Shown: positions 54,001 to 62,676 of the stretch, piece by piece
Layout of the letters: every line of letters starts with the position of its first letter
Numbering within the stretch: position 1 is the first letter of the stretch
Assembly: GCA_902786925.1 (NCBI GenBank)
Contig: CADAEK010000007.1
Coordinates: 1 to 64,000, forward strand
Source of the DNA: an uncultured Bacteroidales bacterium
Lineage (GTDB): Bacteria; Bacteroidota; Bacteroidia; Bacteroidales; Bacteroidaceae
Direction of reading: 5' to 3'
Length of the DNA: 64,000 nt
Translations under genes and position numbers: made by a program
Notes under the pieces: generated by a model
The model's database searches: none
What the model saw: only the letters and a program-made list of their open reading frames with translations
Told to the model about the DNA's origin: nothing

Positions 54001-56475
54001 ATGGCTACAACTGTGGCTATGCGTGCACCGCATAGCAAAATGAATTATGCCCTTCAGTACCCTGAAAACGAGGGCGGAATGAACGACCGCGTAAAGCGTC
54101 TGCACCAGCAGAGCATCGACACACCTACCACACTCACCATTGAGCGTGCACTCATCGAAACGGCGTTCTACAAAGAAAATTACGGAAAGATGCCTAATTG
54201 CATCCTTCGTGCTCGCAACTTCTACGAAATTTGCAAGAAAAAGACGATTTATATAGGCAAGGACGAACTCATTGTGGGCGAGCGCGGTCCTGTGCCCAAG
54301 GCCGTGCCTACGTTCCCCGAACTGACGTGTCACACAGTGGAAGACCTCCACACGCTGAATGACCGCGAACTGCAGCCCTATTTTATCTCGCAGGAGGACA
54401 TTGACACCTACGAGCGTGAAGTCATTCCCTATTGGGAAGGACGCACCCAACGCGAGCGCATCTTCAGCCATGTGAGCAAGGAATGGGAAGAAGCCTATCA
54501 TGCAGGCGTGTTCACAGAGTTTATGGAACAGCGTGCCGGTGGCCACACGGCTATGGACGGCAAGATGTATCATCGTGGCTTGCTTGACTGCAAGGCACTC
54601 ATTGCCAAGACCCTTGCCGAGCTCGACTTCATCAACGACCCAGAGGCTACCGACAAGCAGCAGGAGCTGCAGGCGATGGACATCAGCTGTGACGCCGCCA
54701 TTCTTTTGGCAGAGCGCCATGCAGAGCTGGCCGAGAAAATGGCTGCCGAAGAGGCTGACCCACAACGCAAGGCTGAGTTGCTGAAGATTGCGGACGTGTG
54801 CCGCTGGGTACCAGCCCATGCTCCACGCGACATGCAGGAAGCCATCCAGATGTACTGGTTTGTGCATCTCGGCACAGTGACCGAGCTGAACGGTTGGGAC
54901 TGCATGAACCCTGGCCATATCGATCAGCACCTTTATCCCTTCTATCAGAAGGGACTTGCCGATGGCACTATGACCCGCGAGAAAGCCAAAGAGCTGCTCT
55001 CGTGCTTCTGGATAAAGTTCAACAACCAGCCTGCACCTCCCAAGGTAGGTGTCACGGCATTGGAGTCAGGCACATACAACGACTTCACCAACATCAATAT
55101 CGGCGGCATTGACAAGTATGGCAACAATGCTGTCAACGAGCTCTCTTACATCATTCTGGAGATTCAAGAGGAGCTGCACGAATTACAGCCTGGCTTAAGC
55201 ATCCATGTCAGCAAGGTTACCCCCGACGACTTCGTAGTGGCTGGCGCCAAAGTGATTCGTCAGGGACACGGATACCCTTCAGTCTTCAACCCAGACACTT
55301 ACACCAAAGAACTGGTGCGTCAAGGCAAGACACAAGAAGACGCCAATGAAGGCGGCTGTTCAGGCTGCATCGAGGTGGGAGCATTCGGCAAGGAAGCCTA
55401 CATCCTCACAGGCTACCTCAACACTCCCAAGATTCTGGAAATCACGCTCAACAACGGCATTGACCCCATCACGGGAAAGAAGCTCGGGCTGGAGACAGGC
55501 GACCCACGCACGTTCACTTCTTATGAACAGCTGTACGAGGCTTATCACAAGCAGATGATTTACTTCGTCAACCTCAAGCTGGCTGTGAACAACTACATCG
55601 AGCGCATGTTCTCACTCTACGCTCCTGCCACGTTCCTGTCCCTCTTCATCGACGACTGCATCACTCGCGGACGAGACTACTACAGTGGTGGCGCACGTTA
55701 TAATACCACTTACATTCAGTGCACAGGACTGGGCACCATCACCGATTGCCTCTCAACCCTCAAGAAACATGTCTTTGAGGACAAGAAGTTCACGATGGAT
55801 GAACTACTTAAGGCTGTTGGCTGCAACTGGGGCAGAGAAGACAACTGTCAACTGTCAACTGTCAACTGTCAACTCGAAAAGATGAGACAGTTCATCATGA
55901 ACCGCACTCCATTCTTCGGCAACGATGACGATTATGCAGACAGCATCGCCGTGAAGGTCTATAACGACCTTGTGGCTGCCATCGAAGGACACCCCAACAC
56001 CCGAGGCGGCAAGACACAGCTCAACATGCTCTCAACAACTTGCCACAACTACTTTGGTTCCGTCTGTGGCGCTTCTGTCAATGGCCGTCTGGCACACTTT
56101 GCCATCAGCGATGGAACCTCACCAGCGCACGGTGCCGACACCAACGGCCCCACAGCTGTCATCAAGTCGCTTGGCAAGCTCGACCAGACCCTCTCTGGCG
56201 GCACTCTGCTCAACGTGCGTTTCGTTCCCTCCATTCTCAAGCGCGAAGAAGACCTGCGCAAGCTCGTCTCTCTCATCCGTGCCTACTTCAACATGGGCGG
56301 ACACCACATTCAGTTCAACATTGTGGACACGCAAACCTTGCTCGACGCCCAGCAGCAGCCCGACGACTACAAGGACCTCTTGGTGCGCGTGGCTGGATAC
56401 TCCGACTACTTCAACGACATGACGGAGCAGCTGCAGAACGAAATCATCGCAAGAACGGAGAACGAAGAGTTTTAG
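54001..56475 (+). CDS. hypD: glycyl radical enzyme, probable trans-4-hydroxy-L-proline dehydratase
   Basis: The 824-residue protein has the PFL-like barrel and the C-terminal glycyl loop RVAGYSDYF, where an activase forms the radical. The active-site loop is GGCSGCIEVGAFGKEAY: a Cys-x-Glu arrangement typical of dehydratases and lyases, not the Cys-Cys pair of pyruvate formate-lyase. GGHTAMDGK resembles the substrate His region of HypD. HypD turns 4-hydroxyproline into pyrroline-5-carboxylate, and the nearby proB-proA genes make the same intermediate, which supports the call. Translation probably starts at 54001; later ATGs at codons 7 and 14 are possible, and homologues begin near codon 27 (NDRVKRLHQ). 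A heptanucleotide array at 55842-55874 encodes residues about 614-625 and is foreign to the family. Other diol or hydroxy-acid dehydratases remain possible. Confidence 0.78.
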   Translation: MATTVAMRAPHSKMNYALQYPENEGGMNDRVKRLHQQSIDTPTTLTIERALIETAFYKENYGKMPNCILRARNFYEICKKKTIYIGKDELIVGERGPVPKAVPTFPELTCHTVEDLHTLNDRELQPYFISQEDIDTYEREVIPYWEGRTQRERIFSHVSKEWEEAYHAGVFTEFMEQRAGGHTAMDGKMYHRGLLDCKALIAKTLAELDFINDPEATDKQQELQAMDISCDAAILLAERHAELAEKMAAEEADPQRKAELLKIADVCRWVPAHAPRDMQEAIQMYWFVHLGTVTELNGWDCMNPGHIDQHLYPFYQKGLADGTMTREKAKELLSCFWIKFNNQPAPPKVGVTALESGTYNDFTNINIGGIDKYGNNAVNELSYIILEIQEELHELQPGLSIHVSKVTPDDFVVAGAKVIRQGHGYPSVFNPDTYTKELVRQGKTQEDANEGGCSGCIEVGAFGKEAYILTGYLNTPKILEITLNNGIDPITGKKLGLETGDPRTFTSYEQLYEAYHKQMIYFVNLKLAVNNYIERMFSLYAPATFLSLFIDDCITRGRDYYSGGARYNTTYIQCTGLGTITDCLSTLKKHVFEDKKFTMDELLKAVGCNWGREDNCQLSTVNCQLEKMRQFIMNRTPFFGNDDDYADSIAVKVYNDLVAAIEGHPNTRGGKTQLNMLSTTCHNYFGSVCGASVNGRLAHFAISDGTSPAHGADTNGPTAVIKSLGKLDQTLSGGTLLNVRFVPSILKREEDLRKLVSLIRAYFNMGGHHIQFNIVDTQTLLDAQQQPDDYKDLLVRVAGYSDYFNDMTEQLQNEIIARTENEEF
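55842..55874 (+). repeat. heptanucleotide tandem array inside the glycyl radical enzyme gene
   Basis: Four complete CAACTGT units and a partial fifth (CAACT). Read in frame they give NCQLSTVNCQL. The array replaces a short loop between GCNWG and KMRQFIMNRTPFFGNDDD. Seven is not a multiple of three, so gain or loss of one or two units would shift the frame and remove the C-terminal 200 residues, including the radical glycine. Confidence 0.9.
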
Positions 56476-56513
56476 TCAGCAACAACACTCACATCTACAG
56501 TAAATACACGAAC

Positions 56514-57023
56514 ATGATAAAAGACATTTTTCTTGCCGGTGGCTGTTTCTGGGGCACCGAGCACTACTTCAAGCAGATAAAGGGCGTGACGAACACGGAA
56601 GTGGGATTCGCCAACGGACAGACAACTGACCCCACTTACGAGGAGGTTTATACCGACACGACGGGCTATGCTGAGACGGTACGCATCCAGTATGACGATG
56701 CTGTGGTCGATTTGAAGTTCCTCCTCCAGATGTTCTTCAAGGCTATCGACCCTACCAGCCTCAACAAGCAGGGACACGACGAGGGCACACGCTACAGAAC
56801 TGGCGTGTATTACACCGCCGATACAGACCTGCCCGTCATTCAAGAAGTGTTTGCCGAAGAGCAAAAGAACCTCGATGCTCCCATCGCCGTAGAAGTGGAG
56901 CCTCTGCAGAGCTTCTATCCGGCCGACGAGCGCCATCAAGACTATCTTGACAAGAACCCCGACGGATATTGCCACCTGCCTGTAGCGCTGTTCGAGTTTG
57001 CCCGCAAGGCAAGTCGTTCATAA
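56514..57023 (+). CDS. msrA: peptide methionine sulfoxide reductase MsrA
   Basis: Reduces methionine-S-sulfoxide in proteins. The 169-residue protein has the catalytic motif LAGGCFWGTEHYF near the N-terminus, plus EVGFANGQTTDPTYEEV and GTRYRTGVYY. The last part, FYPADERHQDYLDKNP, is also typical. The ATG at 56514 is chosen because everything upstream in this frame lies inside the previous gene. It starts 38 bp after the glycyl radical enzyme and may protect this oxygen-sensitive system, which is inference. Confidence 0.94.
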   Translation: MIKDIFLAGGCFWGTEHYFKQIKGVTNTEVGFANGQTTDPTYEEVYTDTTGYAETVRIQYDDAVVDLKFLLQMFFKAIDPTSLNKQGHDEGTRYRTGVYYTADTDLPVIQEVFAEEQKNLDAPIAVEVEPLQSFYPADERHQDYLDKNPDGYCHLPVALFEFARKASRS

Positions 57024-57102
57024 GTTATGAATAATTGTTCACAAGTTTGGAATAATTATTCATAACTTACGAATAATTGTTCGCAACTTATGAATAAGTA
57101 AG
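57022..57102. repeat. 21-bp tandem repeat upstream of the activase promoter
   Basis: Nearly four units of consensus AASTTWYGAATAATTGTTCRY start at 57022, 57043, 57064 and 57085. They begin at the msrA stop codon and end 8 bp before the -33 element. Unit 2 contains the perfect palindrome GAATAATTATTC. The regular helical spacing (two turns per unit) and the placement suggest an operator array; no regulator is encoded nearby. Confidence 0.8.
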
Positions 57103-57109
57103 ACAAATC

Positions 57110-57141
57110 TTGTGCCGTTCCAGAGAAAAGCAGTAACTTTG
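57110..57141 (+). promoter_or_regulatory. promoter of the activase-proB-proA unit
   Basis: TTG (57110-57112), 21 bp, TAACTTTG (57134-57141). The -7 box ends only 19 bp before the ATG at 57161, so the transcript leader is about 12 nt and has no ribosome-binding site. Confidence 0.75.
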
Positions 57142-57160
57142 TGGCCACATTAAGGGCAAA

Positions 57161-58066
57161 ATGGCACTAATTTTCGACATTAAGCGATTCGCCATCAACG
57201 ACGGACCTGGCATCAGGACAACCATCTTCATGAAGGGTTGTCCTTTGCGGTGTGTATGGTGCCATAACCCCGAGGGGCTTGAGGAGAAACCCGTGAAGAT
57301 GTACACCAAGAAGAAGTGCATCGGGTGCCAAAGTTGCGTGGAAGTGTGTCCCGAAAAGAACCTGGTGCTGACTGCCGATGGAATCAAGGACTTGGGGCAT
57401 TGTGTGACTTGCGGAAAGTGCACAGACGAATGTCCGACACGGGCTCTGGAGATGGCTGGCAAGGAATGGAAGATGGAGGACCTGATGGCGGTGGTGGAGA
57501 AGGAACGTGCTGTGATGGAAGAAAGCGGGGGCGGCGTGACGATGTGCGGAGGCGAGCCGCTGATGCACACAGACTATCTGTGCGAGGTGCTGGACGAGCT
57601 GGGCAAGAGAGGCATACACAGAACGGTGGACACCACCCTATTTGCCTCGGCCGAGAACGTACGAAAAGTGGCTGAACGCTGCGAGTTATTCCTTGTTGAC
57701 CTGAAGCTGATGGACAGCGAACGACACAAGTTCTACACCCGTGTGGCTAACGAACAGATACTTGCCAATATCCGTATGCTGAGCGAATTGGGACATCCCT
57801 TCTGGATTCGCATCCCTCTCATCATCGGCGTGAATGCTGACGACGAGAACCTGAAGGCATCGGCCGCCTTTCTGGCGTCATTGCCTACAAAACCAGAGGT
57901 AGTGAATCTGTTGGTGTATCATGATGTGGGTATCGGCAAGCATGCACGACTGGGAACAGAATACAACCCCACAGCGCTCCACATGGAGGCTCCCTCGGAA
58001 GAGGTGCAGCAGCATGCGCTGGACATCATGAGACAATATGGATTGAATACAAAAATAGGAGGATAA
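57161..58066 (+). CDS. glycyl-radical enzyme activating protein (radical SAM)
   Basis: Generates the glycyl radical on its partner using S-adenosylmethionine and a 4Fe-4S cluster. The 301-residue protein has the radical-SAM motif GCPLRCVWCHNPEG. Two ferredoxin-type clusters follow, CIGCQSCVEVCPEKN and CVTCGKCTDECPTRA. The extra ferredoxin domain is typical of activases for dehydratase-type enzymes and is absent from pyruvate formate-lyase activase. The partner is almost certainly the enzyme encoded at 54001. Its own promoter separates its expression from it. The stop overlaps an AGGAGG-like ribosome site for proB. Confidence 0.93.
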   Translation: MALIFDIKRFAINDGPGIRTTIFMKGCPLRCVWCHNPEGLEEKPVKMYTKKKCIGCQSCVEVCPEKNLVLTADGIKDLGHCVTCGKCTDECPTRALEMAGKEWKMEDLMAVVEKERAVMEESGGGVTMCGGEPLMHTDYLCEVLDELGKRGIHRTVDTTLFASAENVRKVAERCELFLVDLKLMDSERHKFYTRVANEQILANIRMLSELGHPFWIRIPLIIGVNADDENLKASAAFLASLPTKPEVVNLLVYHDVGIGKHARLGTEYNPTALHMEAPSEEVQQHALDIMRQYGLNTKIGG

Positions 58067-58071
58067 TATAG

Positions 58072-58836
58072 ATGCGAATTACGATTAAGATAGGCAGCAA
58101 CGTGCTGACAAGAACAGACGGGTCGCTCGATGTGACTCGTATGTCGGCTCTGGTTGACCAGATTGCCACCTTGCGCAGCCAAGGACACGAAATCATCTTG
58201 GTGTCATCAGGTGCTGTGGCCAGCGGACGCAGCGAACTGAAGCACATCCAGCACGACCTTGACTCAGTGGATCAGCGTCAGCTCTTCTCTGCCGTAGGTC
58301 AGGCAAAGTTAATCAACCGCTACTTCGAACTGTTCAGGGAATACGGTATCCCAGTGGGACAAGTGCTGACCACCAAGGAGAACTTCTCCGACTCAGAGCA
58401 CCGCAAGAATCAAGAGAACTGTATGCGCGTGATGCTGGAGAATGGCGTGCTGCCCATCGTGAACGAGAATGACACCGTGTCAGTCACAGAGCTCATGTTT
58501 ACCGATAACGACGAACTCTCTGGCCTCATGGCACAGATGACACAATCGCAGATGCTCATCATCCTGAGCAACATCGACGGCATCTTCACAGGCGACCCAT
58601 CCGACCCTGAGTCACGCCTCATCAGCATCGTCAAGCCCGGCAAAGACCTGAGCGACTACATCCAGACGAAGAAATCAAAGGCTGGACGTGGCGGCATGAA
58701 GAGCAAGTCGAACGTGGCCACACAAACCGCAGCAGCAGGCATCAGCGTTGTCATTGCCAACGGCAAGAGAGATGACATCCTCGTGAAACTCATGAACGAT
58801 AGGGATAACACCCCATGCACAGAATTCCTATGTTAG
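58072..58836 (+). CDS. proB: glutamate 5-kinase
   Basis: First step of proline synthesis from glutamate. The 254-residue protein is an amino-acid kinase domain: [58 protein letters not shown] and [19 protein letters not shown]. The C-terminal PUA domain found in the 367-residue E. coli enzyme is absent, a known short form. A strong AGGAGG lies just before the start. The gene overlaps proA by 7 bases. Confidence 0.95.
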   Translation: MRITIKIGSNVLTRTDGSLDVTRMSALVDQIATLRSQGHEIILVSSGAVASGRSELKHIQHDLDSVDQRQLFSAVGQAKLINRYFELFREYGIPVGQVLTTKENFSDSEHRKNQENCMRVMLENGVLPIVNENDTVSVTELMFTDNDELSGLMAQMTQSQMLIILSNIDGIFTGDPSDPESRLISIVKPGKDLSDYIQTKKSKAGRGGMKSKSNVATQTAAAGISVVIANGKRDDILVKLMNDRDNTPCTEFLC

Positions 58837-60077
58837 AAGATATTTTTCAAGCATCGAAAGAGGCAAGCATTGACCTTGCCTTGCTGAGCAACGATACCAT
58901 CAACCAAGTGCTGATGGCTGTGGCTGACAAAGCCCTTGCCGAAACTGACACCATCTTGGCTGCCAATGCTAAAGACTTGGCAAGAATGGATGCTGCCAAC
59001 CCCATGTATGACCGTCTGAAACTGACGAAGGAACGTCTGGAGGGCATTGCAGGCGACACACGAAACGTGGCTACCCTACCCTCACCTCTCGGTAAGGTAC
59101 TGAAGCACTCAGTACTTCCTAACGGTCTGGACCTGAAGCGTGTCAGCGTCCCATTTGGCGTCATCGGCATCGTGTATGAAGCCCGTCCAAACGTGACTTT
59201 CGACGTTTTTGCACTCTGTCTCAAAGCGGGCAGCGCCTGCATCCTGAAAGGCGGCAAAGACGCCGACGACAGCAACCGCGCCATCGTCAGCCTCATCCAG
59301 TCGGTACTCAAAGACTTTGGCATCAACGAGCATGCCATCACTCTCTTGCCTGCCACTCATGAAGCTACAGGAGCGTTGCTACATGCCAACGGATACGTGG
59401 ACCTTGTGATTCCACGCGGCAGCAAACGTCTCATCGACTTCGTACGCCAAGAGGCTTCTGTGCCTGTCATCGAGACAGGTGCCGGTGTGTGCCACGCATA
59501 CTTCGACAAGGATGGTGATACGGAAAAGGGAGCACGCATCATCAACAATGCCAAGACACGCCGCGTGAGCGTCTGCAATGCGCTGGATTGCACACTCATC
59601 CATGCAGACCGCTTGGCAGACCTCCCTGCCATCTGCGAACCGCTCAAGGCCAGCAACGTGCTCATCTATGCCGACGAACCAGCCCTTGCCGTGCTCAACG
59701 GAAACTATCCTGCAGAGCTGCTGAAGCCATCCACAGAGGAAAGCTATGGGACAGAGTTCCAAGCCTACACGATGGCCATCAAGACTGTGGTGTCAGCAGA
59801 GGAAGCTATCCGACACATCAGACGCTTCGGCTCTGGACACTCAGAATGCATCATCACGGAAAACCGCTCCACAGCCAACCAGTTCATGGCTCAGGTTGAT
59901 GCCGCTTGTGTCTATCACAACGCACCAACTTCGTTCACCGACGGTGCACAGTTCGGCCTCGGAGCCGAGATTGGCATCTCTACACAGAAGCTCCATGCAC
60001 GCGGTCCGATGGCCTTGGAAGAAATCTGCACCTACAAATGGCTGATTGAAGGGAACGGACAAGTTCGTCCTAAATAA
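58830..60077 (+). CDS. proA: gamma-glutamyl phosphate reductase
   Basis: Second step of proline synthesis, giving glutamate semialdehyde, which cyclises to pyrroline-5-carboxylate. The aldehyde-dehydrogenase fold shows [33 protein letters not shown] and [16 protein letters not shown]. The catalytic Cys is in [15 protein letters not shown], and the C-terminal signature is [19 protein letters not shown]-like. I place the start at the ATG in ATGTTAG, which overlaps the proB stop; an ATG five codons upstream (58815) is the alternative. No proC is in the window. Confidence 0.95.
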   Translation: MLEDIFQASKEASIDLALLSNDTINQVLMAVADKALAETDTILAANAKDLARMDAANPMYDRLKLTKERLEGIAGDTRNVATLPSPLGKVLKHSVLPNGLDLKRVSVPFGVIGIVYEARPNVTFDVFALCLKAGSACILKGGKDADDSNRAIVSLIQSVLKDFGINEHAITLLPATHEATGALLHANGYVDLVIPRGSKRLIDFVRQEASVPVIETGAGVCHAYFDKDGDTEKGARIINNAKTRRVSVCNALDCTLIHADRLADLPAICEPLKASNVLIYADEPALAVLNGNYPAELLKPSTEESYGTEFQAYTMAIKTVVSAEEAIRHIRRFGSGHSECIITENRSTANQFMAQVDAACVYHNAPTSFTDGAQFGLGAEIGISTQKLHARGPMALEEICTYKWLIEGNGQVRPK

Positions 60078-60156
60078 ACAACCCAAAGAAAGTATACAGC
60101 CCTTCTCACATCAGAGAATAGGACAAAGCACACTCTAAAACAAGCTATATCACAAG

Positions 60157-60196
60157 AAAAACGGGGGAGAAGCCACATGACTTCTCCCCCGTTTTT
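60157..60196. terminator. bidirectional intrinsic terminator
   Basis: A perfect 12-bp core stem (ACGGGGGAGAAG and complement, 161-172/181-192 of this kilobase block) is extended by A/T pairs. It has T-runs on both strands: TTTTTT after it on plus, TTTTTCTTG on minus. It ends the proBA transcript from the left and the psd-pssA-DUF4834 transcript from the right. Confidence 0.95.
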
Positions 60197-60211
60197 TGAT
60201 CTGTGCATAAG

Positions 60212-60517
60212 TTAGTCCCGCACCTCCTCAAACTCTACGTAAGTACCCTCATTGTGCCCAAACATCTTGTCATTTGCTTGAGTCTCCTTTTTGTCCGATG
60301 AAAACGCATCGCTATATGCACGTGAAGAATTGTCCGAAGATGACGATTTGGCAGAACCACGCCAAGCACCCTGCGCCTTTCCACCTGTAAACATACGGAA
60401 CAACGTGCGCAAGTTGCGAAGACCTCCCACCAAACGGCCCAGCAACGTGAGCCCTAGAGCCACAAGCCCCATAATGATGAAGAGGATAAGAAATAAAATC
60501 GGTAAAATGATAGACAT
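60212..60517 (-). CDS. DUF4834 small membrane protein
   Basis: A 101-residue protein of a Bacteroidetes family without known function. One long N-terminal hydrophobic helix (IILPILFLILFIIMGLVAL) anchors it. A basic stretch, a Ser-rich linker and the conserved end GHNEGTYVEFEEVRD follow. It is the last gene of the phospholipid unit, 41 bp after pssA. Confidence 0.85.
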   Translation of the reverse strand: MSIILPILFLILFIIMGLVALGLTLLGRLVGGLRNLRTLFRMFTGGKAQGAWRGSAKSSSSDNSSRAYSDAFSSDKKETQANDKMFGHNEGTYVEFEEVRD

Positions 60518-60558
60518 AAAACTGTTCTGTCGTTAGCTAAAAGGAGTTCGTTCCCCTC

Positions 60559-61311
60559 TTAACCCCTATCTTGAGGCAAAACAGATGCCACGATGGACAT
60601 TAAGACATAAAGTCCGATGCAGCATGCTACACCTCGGAACAAACCCATCCATACACCTAATTCAGGATGAGTGCTTCCCACTACAGCGCCACCTGCCAAA
60701 ATCAGCAACGAAAGCCCAAGGTACAAGAACTTGATCTTGTCATTCTGCCATGACAGGCTCTTGAAGGCAAACATGGGCACCTCACATACCAATAGCCAGC
60801 AGAACAGCAACATAAACAAGAACAAGAACAAAGCGTTGAAACGCGGACTGGTGAGCCATGCCTCACTGCTCGTCAACAAAGCACCCCAAAAGATGGCATT
60901 GGCTGGAGTTGGCATTCCAATGAAGCCGGTATGCTGACGCTCATCAATATTGAACTTTGCCAAGCGCAAAGCTGAGAAGGCCGCCATCAGGAAAGCCGTG
61001 AAAGGCATCAGGCGGAAAAAGAACTCACTGCCCATGAATGCTGGGTATGCCACATGGTTGAACAATGTGAAGAGCATCGCTGAAGGAGCAACGCCAAAGG
61101 TGACGCAATCAGCCAACGAATCGAGTTCAAGGCCCAACTTGCCACTCACGCCCAAAGCACGAGCCGACATTCCATCAAAGAAATCGAAGAATGCACCCAG
61201 CAAGATAAAAAGAAATGCAACCTGATAACCGTGGTAGAATGCTGCATATGTAGCAACACATCCACAAATCAGATTGCAACAAGTAATAATATTCGGTATA
61301 TGCTTTTTCAT
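60559..61311 (-). CDS. pssA: CDP-diacylglycerol-serine O-phosphatidyltransferase
   Basis: Makes phosphatidylserine in the inner membrane. The 250-residue protein has about eight membrane helices. The CDP-alcohol phosphotransferase motif is visible as DFFDGMSARALG followed by GKLGLELDSLAD, with the catalytic aspartates. It lies 81 bp after psd, whose product acts on its product. Confidence 0.95.
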   Translation of the reverse strand: MKKHIPNIITCCNLICGCVATYAAFYHGYQVAFLFILLGAFFDFFDGMSARALGVSGKLGLELDSLADCVTFGVAPSAMLFTLFNHVAYPAFMGSEFFFRLMPFTAFLMAAFSALRLAKFNIDERQHTGFIGMPTPANAIFWGALLTSSEAWLTSPRFNALFLFLFMLLFCWLLVCEVPMFAFKSLSWQNDKIKFLYLGLSLLILAGGAVVGSTHPELGVWMGLFRGVACCIGLYVLMSIVASVLPQDRG

Positions 61312-61392
61312 TATCTATAATGTTCTGTTAAACACTTATATTCTGCGCATACAGCATTTACCCAGCAACATGCAGGAAAAACGCCATCGGCA

Positions 61393-62106
61393 TCATTGCA
61401 AACGGGCAATCAGCGTCTCATCACCCACAGTAGCCTGCCCCATCTTCACTAACACCTCAGTACCCAGCGGCAGATATACATCCACACGGCTACCAAACTT
61501 GATGAAGCCCATATGGTCATCAATGAAGCACTCTTCACCTTCTTTTGCGTAGGTAACAATGCGACGAGCCATTGCACCTGCAATCTGACGAGCCATCACC
61601 TCCACACCATGAGGCGTGCGGATGACCACCATAGAGCGCTCATTCTCCGTACTTGCCTTTGGGAGATAAGCCTTCAGGTAATTGCCGTCCTGATGCGCCA
61701 CCTTCACCACCGTACCCTCACATGGAATCCAATTAGCATGCACATTCGTCAAACTCATAAAGATGGACACCATCAAACGGCGGTCATGGAAATACTCTGT
61801 CTCCTCCACTTCTTCAATCACCACCACGTGTCCATCCGCAGGAGCCACCACAGACTTGTTGGTAGGGCCATTAAACATACGAATCGGACAACGGAAAAAG
61901 TTCAGCAGAATGCCATATACGGCCAGCACAATGGCAATGACCACATAAGAACCCCAATATAGCGTTCCTCTTGACATCCAAGCCAAACTAATGATGATAG
62001 CAGCCAAAATCCCCGCATAGAGCAAAGTGTGCTTGCCCTCATGATGCAAACGTATCTTGTTTCTGCGCTTATTATGAATTAGTGGTTTCTCTTTAGACAT
62101 AGACAT
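61393..62106 (-). CDS. psd: phosphatidylserine decarboxylase proenzyme
   Basis: Converts phosphatidylserine to phosphatidylethanolamine. Two N-terminal membrane helices ([17 protein letters not shown] and [17 protein letters not shown]) precede the catalytic domain: [29 protein letters not shown] and the self-cleavage site [12 protein letters not shown]. The Gly-Ser there yields the pyruvoyl group. The longest frame begins at 62160, but that start is upstream of the -7 promoter element at 62141. Transcripts would therefore begin after it, and the start must be 62106 or 62100. At 62100 the AAAGAG ribosome site has better spacing. Confidence 0.93.
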   Translation of the reverse strand: MSMSKEKPLIHNKRRNKIRLHHEGKHTLLYAGILAAIIISLAWMSRGTLYWGSYVVIAIVLAVYGILLNFFRCPIRMFNGPTNKSVVAPADGHVVVIEEVEETEYFHDRRLMVSIFMSLTNVHANWIPCEGTVVKVAHQDGNYLKAYLPKASTENERSMVVIRTPHGVEVMARQIAGAMARRIVTYAKEGEECFIDDHMGFIKFGSRVDVYLPLGTEVLVKMGQATVGDETLIARLQ

Positions 62107-62140
62107 CTCTTTTATGCCACAAATGCAGCGAGATTGAATG

Positions 62141-62171
62141 CAAAGGTACGTATAATCCACGAAAAGACAAA
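62141..62171 (-). promoter_or_regulatory. promoter of psd-pssA-DUF4834
   Basis: On the minus strand TTTG (62168-62171), 19 bp, TACCTTTG (62141-62148): full consensus. Its position excludes a start codon at 62160. Confidence 0.8.
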
Positions 62172-62207
62172 TAAAAACAAGACTTTTCCTTATTTTTCCT
62201 CAAAACT

Positions 62208-62239
62208 TTTGGGAAATCAAAAATAAAGCCATAACTTTG
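62208..62239 (+). promoter_or_regulatory. promoter of the tRNA pair
   Basis: TTTG (62208-62211), 20 bp, TAACTTTG (62232-62239), 35 bp before tRNA-Gln. It is divergent from the psd promoter. Confidence 0.8.
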
Positions 62240-62274
62240 CAGCCGCATTCAGTAAACGAATGCTATATGAGGAT

Positions 62275-62345
62275 TGTGCTATGGTGTAATGGTAACACTA
62301 CAGGTTTTGGTTCTGTCATTCCAGGTTCGAATCCTGGTAGCACAA
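62275..62345 (+). tRNA. tRNA-Gln (UUG)
   Basis: A cloverleaf with acceptor TGTGCTA/TAGCACA. The D-arm contains GTAATGGTAAC, the anticodon loop is TTTTGGT with anticodon TTG, and the T-arm is CCAGGTTCGAATCCTGG. No encoded CCA. It is first of two tRNAs behind a strong promoter. Confidence 0.95.
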
Positions 62346-62433
62346 CTCAAGAAGAAACGGCATCCACGGTACCTTGCCCAAGGCTCTCGCCCCAAGCATC
62401 CTAGTCCCGACGATGTCATTTTTTCACTCCATC

Positions 62434-62507
62434 GGACTTGTAGCTCAGTTGGTTAGAGCAACAGACTCATAATCTGGAGGTCCTTGGTTCAAGCCCAAGC
62501 TGGTCCA
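62434..62507 (+). tRNA. tRNA-Met (CAU anticodon)
   Basis: Acceptor GGACTTG with CTGGTCC (one wobble and one mismatch), D-arm AGCTCAGTTGGTTAGAGC, anticodon loop CTCATAA with anticodon CAT, T-arm CTTGGTTCAAGCCCAAG. An elongator tRNA-Met is most likely. A lysidine-modified tRNA-Ile with CAU cannot be excluded from the sequence alone. Confidence 0.9.
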
Positions 62508-62512
62508 CACTA

Positions 62513-62551
62513 AAAATCAGCAACTTAGAAGAAATTCGAGTTGCTGATTTT
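62513..62551 (+). terminator. terminator after the tRNA pair
   Basis: A 13-bp perfect stem (AAAATCAGCAACT and complement) with a 13-base loop. The right arm itself ends in TTTT and is followed by CCGTTTTC. It lies 5 bp after tRNA-Met. Confidence 0.75.
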
Positions 62552-62609
62552 CCGTTTTCTGAAAACAATGCGTAAACAATCGGTTTGGGTTCGCCCCCAT
62601 TTTAATCAA

Positions 62610-62639
62610 GTTTTCGCAATCTTGTGCGACTGCGAAAAC
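62610..62639 (-). terminator. probable terminator after the XRE-type gene
   Basis: A 9-bp perfect stem (GTTTTCGCA and complement) with a 12-base loop is followed on the minus strand by TTGATTAAAAT. It lies 37 bp past the stop codon of the regulator gene. Confidence 0.55.
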
Positions 62640-62676
62640 AAGTTGTTTGAAACCAATAGGTTCTGACTACACTCCA

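Noticed and set aside
53986-54930. Long open frame on the minus strand (314 codons)
   Set aside because: It is antisense to the glycyl radical enzyme, has no homology and arises from codon bias of the real gene.
56040-56513. Upstream extension of the MsrA frame
   Set aside because: It lies wholly inside the glycyl radical enzyme gene; MsrA begins normally at 56514.
57022-57102. CRISPR array
   Set aside because: Units are contiguous 21-mers without spacers, and no cas genes are present. The 23-bp palindromes were rejected as CRISPR for the same reason.
62107-62160. 18-codon extension of psd
   Set aside because: The start would be upstream of the -7 promoter element at 62141-62148.
62274-62456. 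Short plus-strand frame across the tRNA genes
   Set aside because: It is translated tRNA sequence.
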